Positions 57,361 to 64,000 of a stretch of 64,000 nucleotides of DNA are shown here, one piece after another. Made by a program: the position numbers and the translations under genes. Under the pieces are notes generated by a model. The model did not search any database, had not been told where the DNA came from, and saw only the letters and a program-made list of their open reading frames with translations. The DNA lies in assembly GCF_000463075.2 (NCBI RefSeq), contig NZ_AVAQ01000003.1, positions 1-64,000 on the forward strand, given 5' to 3'. This DNA comes from Lactiplantibacillus plantarum EGD-AQ4. GTDB lineage: Bacteria; Bacillota; Bacilli; Lactobacillales; Lactobacillaceae. How positions within the stretch are numbered: the stretch's first letter is position 1; each line of letters starts with the position of its first letter.

Positions 57361-57737
57361 CAGTGGTCCTCCTCTTATCTCATTTAAACGCTCTTGATTA
57401 ATTAACGCCTATTTCGGGTCTGACGTGAAAGTCAACCTGAGTCTGACTGTAAGCTAATCGACAAGCACCGCTGACGCGTCGTCAAAGCCTGAGTAAAGCC
57501 AGTTGATTGGATTTTACAGCTCAACAAACCCATATACCATCATGTTCATCCCCGATCCAGTGAAGGTTTCACCCATTCACATGAAACGTTACTATTTTAT
57601 CACAGTCTGCGGCTTGCGCCACGTGATTGGTTGGCAAAAGAAAAATCATCTAGTTCTCGTAAATCCCAACTAGATGATTTCTTCCAATAACTAACAAAAG
57701 TGACTAGCGCGTCACATGCCGCAACGCTACTGTGTAA
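57361..57737. other. Intergenic stretch between proS and polC
   Basis: About 380 bases. It holds the proS terminator (57637-57681) and presumably the polC promoter (a TGTGATAAAAT extended -10-like element near 57595-57605 on the minus strand). No gene was seen. Confidence 0.5.
57637..57681 (-). terminator. Intrinsic terminator of the cdsA-rseP-proS unit
   Basis: AAATCATCTAGTT pairs with AACTAGATGATTT around a 12-base loop, followed by TTTCTTTT on the minus strand. Confidence 0.88.
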
Positions 57738-59447
<1,710 letters not shown>

Positions 59448-59485
59448 CTACAAATCTTCTCCTTATTATTCCAAATTAGTATCGC

Positions 59486-60763
59486 TTAGAAGAAATATCT
59501 TTGGATATCATTCCAAGTGACTAAAATCATTAATAACATCAAGAGGCCAAAACCAATCAAGGTAATGACACTTTCCGTTTCCACTCGTAGTGGTTTACCC
59601 CGAATGCCTTCAACAATGTTTAATAATAGTTTACCACCATCAAGGGCTGGAATTGGTAATAAATTGACAATTCCCAGGTTGATCGACAGAACTGCCAGTA
59701 AATAAACCACCGTTCGCAAGCCTGATTTGGCCGCTTGCGAGGTCGTGGCAAAGATAGCGACGGGGCCACCTAAATCATTCAAACTAAAGCCATGCGTCAC
59801 CATTCGGCCGAGGACCTGGAAAATCTGTTTAGTGATATTCCAAGAGCCCGTAAAACCATAGGCCAATTTGGCGCCAAAACTCTTGTCCGTCTTGGTCGCC
59901 CACATCACGCCAATCTGGCCGATGCGATTACCAGAGACCGTCTTAGCAGCCGGTGTCACCGCAATCTTTTTGGTTTGGCCATCACGTTTGATCGTCAAAC
60001 GCAACCGCTGCTTCGGACTATCTTGAATCAACAGTGAAATCGACTGGGCACTGGTCATCTTTTTACCATTGACGGCCACAATCTGATCACCTTTTTGAAT
60101 CCCAGCCTGGCGCGCAACTGAATTGGCGGTCGTCGCCGCAACATTTGTTGTCGTACTCGTCACGCCACCCTGCATGAACGCCAGGATAGCAAACGTGATG
60201 ATGGCTAAGATGAAGTTATTCATGGGACCGGCAAAATTGGTCAGCATCCGCTGCCAGAGTTTGGCCGATTGAAATTGAACATCTACCGGCGCAATCTGCA
60301 CCTCAGTCCCATCACTTTCGATAATCGTCGCATCATGATCGACTGAATAGCGTTTCACTTCACTCTCGTCGCCATTCTCATAACCTTCGATCCACAGCTC
60401 GCGCTCCAAGTCGGTCGCCGTGACGGATAACGGGATCCCGTTGAACAGCGTTGTCTTCTTACTAGCGTTGATTGAATGGACAATGCCATCCTGACCGATT
60501 TGTAAACTGACTGGCGTCCCGGGTTTTAGTTCCTCATCTTCATCGTCAGCGACGCCGGCCATCCGTACGTACCCACCAATTGGGAGAAACCGTAACGTAT
60601 AAGTCGTCGCATTCCGCCGAAACGCAACTGCCTTGGGTCCCATCCCAACAGAAAATTCACGCACCAAAATCCCAGCCTTTTTGGCAAAATAGAAGTGCCC
60701 AAATTCATGGACGATAACCAAGATTCCGAAAACGATAATGAACGTAATAATTGTAACGATCAA
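59486..60763 (-). CDS. rseP: Site-2 zinc metalloprotease RseP (Eep-like)
   Basis: A 425-residue membrane protease that cuts transmembrane segments of regulators or signal-peptide-derived pheromones. The zinc motif HEFGH is at residues 19-23 in the first membrane helix. A PDZ domain lies at about 200-280 (ARQAGIQKGDQIVAVNGKKM). The third ligand region LLPIPALDGGKLLLNIVEGI is at about 370, and membrane helices lie at about 2-20, 175-195, 340-365 and 400-420. The frame starts with TTG at 60763 preceded by AAGGGG. It follows cdsA by 36 bases. Confidence 0.96.
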   Translation of the reverse strand: MIVTIITFIIVFGILVIVHEFGHFYFAKKAGILVREFSVGMGPKAVAFRRNATTYTLRFLPIGGYVRMAGVADDEDEELKPGTPVSLQIGQDGIVHSINASKKTTLFNGIPLSVTATDLERELWIEGYENGDESEVKRYSVDHDATIIESDGTEVQIAPVDVQFQSAKLWQRMLTNFAGPMNNFILAIITFAILAFMQGGVTSTTTNVAATTANSVARQAGIQKGDQIVAVNGKKMTSAQSISLLIQDSPKQRLRLTIKRDGQTKKIAVTPAAKTVSGNRIGQIGVMWATKTDKSFGAKLAYGFTGSWNITKQIFQVLGRMVTHGFSLNDLGGPVAIFATTSQAAKSGLRTVVYLLAVLSINLGIVNLLPIPALDGGKLLLNIVEGIRGKPLRVETESVITLIGFGLLMLLMILVTWNDIQRYFF

Positions 60764-60799
60764 TTTAGCGCCCCTTTCTTTCGCGTTTCGGGTATTCGC

Positions 60800-61585
60800 T
60801 TAGAACAAGCCGAATAAGTGTGCAATTGGGAAAACTAATAACATACTATCAAAACGGTCTAAAATTCCACCATGTCCTGGCAAAATCTTACCAGAATCTT
60901 TAACGCCATAGTAGCGTTTCAAAGCTGATTCAACGAGGTCGCCGAATTGACCAACGATTGATAAGACAATCGTAATTAAAATCATACTGATGGCACTCGC
61001 ATAGCCGACGTGAAACCCGATTGCAAACGCACTCGCGATAACAACGCCAATGACGCTACCACCGATACAGCCTTCCCACGTCTTATTGGGGCTAATCGGT
61101 GTCACCTTATGTTTACCAAGCTTACGGCCAACCATGTAGGCACCACTATCCGTTGCCCATACAATAAACATTAAGAACAATAACATTTCAACGTTGATGC
61201 CACGCGCAGCGGTAAAGTAGTTGAACCCCATCCCAATATACAAAATGCCAAGCGTCAGCACGCCAGCGTCATCAAATGAGAACCGATTGCGTGACCAGAC
61301 CGTGTGCAGCAATAATAGAATAACTAAGAAGTAAACCACGTATTCTTTATTGAGCTGGTCAGGTAAGCCGATGAACCACTTGTTCGGCGCAATCTGAATC
61401 ATGACTGCCAGCATACTAACGATCGCTTCAAATGAAATCAATAGTTTCTTTCGCATGATGAGCAATTCACTCATCGCGATGGCACCGAGCAACATGGCAA
61501 CGATGTCCAAAGTAATCCCACCCACAAAAATGACTGGGATAAATAAAATTAACGCAACGACTGCCGTAATGACCCGTTGTTTCAT
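60800..61585 (-). CDS. cdsA: Phosphatidate cytidylyltransferase
   Basis: A 261-residue integral membrane enzyme making CDP-diacylglycerol from phosphatidate and CTP. There are eight or so hydrophobic helices. The CDS signature ESALKRYYGVKDSGKILPGH then GGILDRFDSML (about 216-246) is intact, and ATDSGAYMVGRKLGKHKVTP is also typical. Its position between uppS and rseP is the usual order. Confidence 0.97.
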   Translation of the reverse strand: MKQRVITAVVALILFIPVIFVGGITLDIVAMLLGAIAMSELLIMRKKLLISFEAIVSMLAVMIQIAPNKWFIGLPDQLNKEYVVYFLVILLLLHTVWSRNRFSFDDAGVLTLGILYIGMGFNYFTAARGINVEMLLFLMFIVWATDSGAYMVGRKLGKHKVTPISPNKTWEGCIGGSVIGVVIASAFAIGFHVGYASAISMILITIVLSIVGQFGDLVESALKRYYGVKDSGKILPGHGGILDRFDSMLLVFPIAHLFGLF

Positions 61586-61600
61586 ACTGAAAACTCCCTT

Positions 61601-62380
61601 TTATTTATGATCAGACAACCCACCGAAGCGCCGATCACGACTCTGAAAGTCCGCGATACAAGCTTGCAGGGTCGTCGCTGTGAAGTCTGGCCACTTGACA
61701 TCCGTGAAGACCAGTTCACTATAAGCAATCTGCCACATTAAGAAATTTGAGATTCGTTCTTCACCACTCGTGCGAATCAGCAAATCTGGATCATTATAAG
61801 GGGCAAGTGGCGCCGTCATCAACGCCGCGTCAACGGTCGCATCATCAATATCAGCGATGTCCAACTCACCGTCACGTACTCGCTTGGCAATTTGTTGCAC
61901 ACCGGTGACGATTTCAGCCCGTGAGCCATAGTTGAGCGCAAAGTTTAACACCATACCATCGCACTGCTGCGTATCCGCAATCGCATTTTGAACCGCTTGT
62001 TGCGTGGCAGCGGGCAACCGGTCGATATACCCCATCACCTGTACCCGCACATTATTCTTGACCAAATCTGGAACGAACGTGTCAAAGAAACTCACGGGCA
62101 ACTGCATCAGGTAATTGACCTCGTCAGTTGGCCGCTTCCAATTTTCAGTAGAAAATGCATACAGTGTCAAAACTTTGACGCCTAAATCACTGGCTGCGAT
62201 GGTAATTTTCTTAACCGTATTCATGCCTTCCTTGTGTCCAGCAATTCGCGGTAAGTGCCGTGACTTTGCCCAGCGACCGTTACCATCCATAATGATGGCG
62301 ATATGTGCTGGAATGCGGTTTGGATCCAGTTGAATCTCAGTTTGATCGGCAGGATCATCCTTATTAAAAAAAGCGAACAA
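61601..62380 (-). CDS. uppS: Undecaprenyl diphosphate synthase
   Basis: A 259-residue cis-prenyltransferase that makes the C55 lipid carrier for peptidoglycan and teichoic acid. Signatures: HIAIIMDGNGRWAKSRHLPR (about 26-45, catalytic Asp and diphosphate loop), HKEGMNTVKKI, LYAFSTENWKRP (about 91), and DLLIRTSGEERISNFLMWQI plus RDRRFGGL at the end. It precedes cdsA by 15 bases. Confidence 0.98.
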   Translation of the reverse strand: MFAFFNKDDPADQTEIQLDPNRIPAHIAIIMDGNGRWAKSRHLPRIAGHKEGMNTVKKITIAASDLGVKVLTLYAFSTENWKRPTDEVNYLMQLPVSFFDTFVPDLVKNNVRVQVMGYIDRLPAATQQAVQNAIADTQQCDGMVLNFALNYGSRAEIVTGVQQIAKRVRDGELDIADIDDATVDAALMTAPLAPYNDPDLLIRTSGEERISNFLMWQIAYSELVFTDVKWPDFTATTLQACIADFQSRDRRFGGLSDHK

Positions 62381-62452
62381 AGCGCACCTCCATAAAATTA
62401 GCTTAACTATGCACTATTTTACCAAAAAATGCACCAATTAACTATTCGTCAA

Positions 62453-62485
62453 CAAAAAAAGGCTTGAATTTCTCCAAGCCTTAAT
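62453..62485 (-). terminator. Intrinsic terminator of pyrH-frr
   Basis: AAGGCTTG pairs with CAAGCCTT around an 8-base loop, with seven or more Ts on the minus strand. Confidence 0.9.
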
Positions 62486-62499
62486 AAATTGGTCGGTAA

Positions 62500-63063
62500 T
62501 TAGCCTTCCAAAATTTCTTTTTCTTTGTCCGCCACGATTGCGTCGACATCCTTGCCGGCTTGGTCAGTCAGCTTTTGGGCTTGATCTTCCAACTGATGAA
62601 GTTGGTCATCAGTGAATTGACCATCCTTATGACCCTTCTTCAAGGCTTCCATGGCGTCACGCCGAACGTTCCGTACCGCAACTTTGGCACGTTCACCTTC
62701 AGCCTTAACATCCTTGGCTAATTCTTTCCGGCGTTCTTCCGTCAATTGTGGAATCACCAACCGAATGGCAGAACCATCATTAGCAGGACTGATTCCCAAA
62801 TCGGAAGCCAAAATTGCTTTTTCGATTTCCTTCAGGGCACTCTTATCAAATGGCGTTACCATTAAGACCCGTGGTTCTGGGACCGTGATTGCGGCCATCT
62901 GATTTAACGGTGTTTGTGCGCCATAGTAATCTGCTGAGATTCGGTTCAACAATGAAGCGTTGGCGCGTCCGGCACGAATGTTACCTAATTCGCGTTGGAG
63001 TGCGGCCTCGGCCTTCTTCATCCGTTCTTGTGCTTCTTTTAAAATTGGTTCTGTGACTGCCAT
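62500..63063 (-). CDS. frr: Ribosome recycling factor
   Basis: A 187-residue RRF that with EF-G splits post-termination ribosomes. The three-helix bundle plus small domain pattern is clear: [20 protein letters not shown] then [30 protein letters not shown], and [20 protein letters not shown] then AVRNVRRD. The ATG at 63063 has AGGGGGAA upstream; the longer frame starts inside pyrH and is not supported. It follows pyrH with almost no gap, the standard order. Confidence 0.98.
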   Translation of the reverse strand: MAVTEPILKEAQERMKKAEAALQRELGNIRAGRANASLLNRISADYYGAQTPLNQMAAITVPEPRVLMVTPFDKSALKEIEKAILASDLGISPANDGSAIRLVIPQLTEERRKELAKDVKAEGERAKVAVRNVRRDAMEALKKGHKDGQFTDDQLHQLEDQAQKLTDQAGKDVDAIVADKEKEILEG

Positions 63064-63064
63064 C

Positions 63065-63814
<750 letters not shown>

Positions 63815-64000
63815 CTATTATTCTACCATATATTTGAATTAGCGTTTGGCCTGCAAGCACAATCCGCGTGAAAAATTAACCGAATTCTCTTTTTAAAGCG
63901 GCTTCACGTCCTGGCAACAAAAAAGAGACTACGGCAAAAATGACTTTTTGTCGCAATCCCCAATTAGCTAATCCTTTAGACAGTAATTAGTCTTTGATTT

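Noticed and set aside
63900-64000. Possible terminator at the right edge
   Set aside because: Some complementarity is visible near AAAAAGAGACTACGG and GACTTTTTGTC, but the stem is weak and the upstream gene lies outside the window.

Overview
The window is chromosomal DNA from a low-to-moderate G+C Gram-positive bacterium of the Lactobacillaceae, most likely the Lactiplantibacillus plantarum group. The evidence is the pbpX2-dltX-dltABCD teichoic acid operon, a T-box-controlled hisS-aspS pair, CIRCE-controlled hrcA-grpE-dnaK-dnaJ, PolC-type polymerase, strong AGGAGG ribosome binding sites and the general gene order. The species call rests on remembered gene order, not a search. Almost all genes lie on the minus strand. 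No tRNA, rRNA, CRISPR array, transposase or prophage gene was seen.

Layout. 0.5-10.7 kb: yqeY-rpsU, a divergent PPDK-type regulatory protein gene, nfo with an SDR gene, a teichoic-acid-type glycerophosphotransferase, a YitT membrane protein, msrA, and hisS-aspS behind a T-box. 11-14 kb: an amidase and a fructosamine-kinase-like gene on the plus strand, then a HAD phosphatase. 14.3-20.2 kb: prmA-rsmE, a small membrane protein, rel-dtd and a 3-methyladenine glycosylase. 20.3-22 kb: small unrecognised genes with an operator-like palindrome and an att-like motif. 22-30 kb: lepA and the dlt operon. 30-35 kb: the heat-shock operon with two CIRCE/promoter units. 35.5-38.2 kb: truB-ribF-acetolactate decarboxylase. 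39.6-46 kb: an aromatic amino acid operon. 47-52.6 kb: rimP-nusA-ylxR-ylxQ-infB-rbfA. 53-64 kb: polC, proS, rseP, cdsA, uppS, frr and pyrH.

The most notable region is 38.2-47.1 kb. Here the usual rbfA-truB neighbourhood is split by an aro operon. Its first gene fuses an MFS permease to a complete AroQ-type chorismate mutase. It is followed by aroC, a prephenate-dehydratase-like protein without the usual TRF signature, aroA, tyrA and aroK. The operon is preceded by a Tyr/Phe-rich leader peptide (MTQFNTTAYYYGFAYFR) and four segments that can form mutually exclusive terminator and antiterminator hairpins, which looks like amino-acid-responsive attenuation in a family that usually relies on T-boxes. 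The permease, mutase and branch enzymes together suggest coupling of transport of an aromatic compound to flux from chorismate to prephenate and tyrosine.

The aro unit lies between two direct copies of a non-coding repeat of about 0.9-1.0 kb. Further full, deleted or truncated copies occur at 0.1-0.4, 12.3-12.5 and 52.8-53.0 kb. Two copies end in perfect 18-bp terminal inverted repeats, and internal hairpins are kept by paired base changes. The family therefore resembles a structured MITE or a repeated structured RNA; I cannot assign it to a named family from sequence alone.
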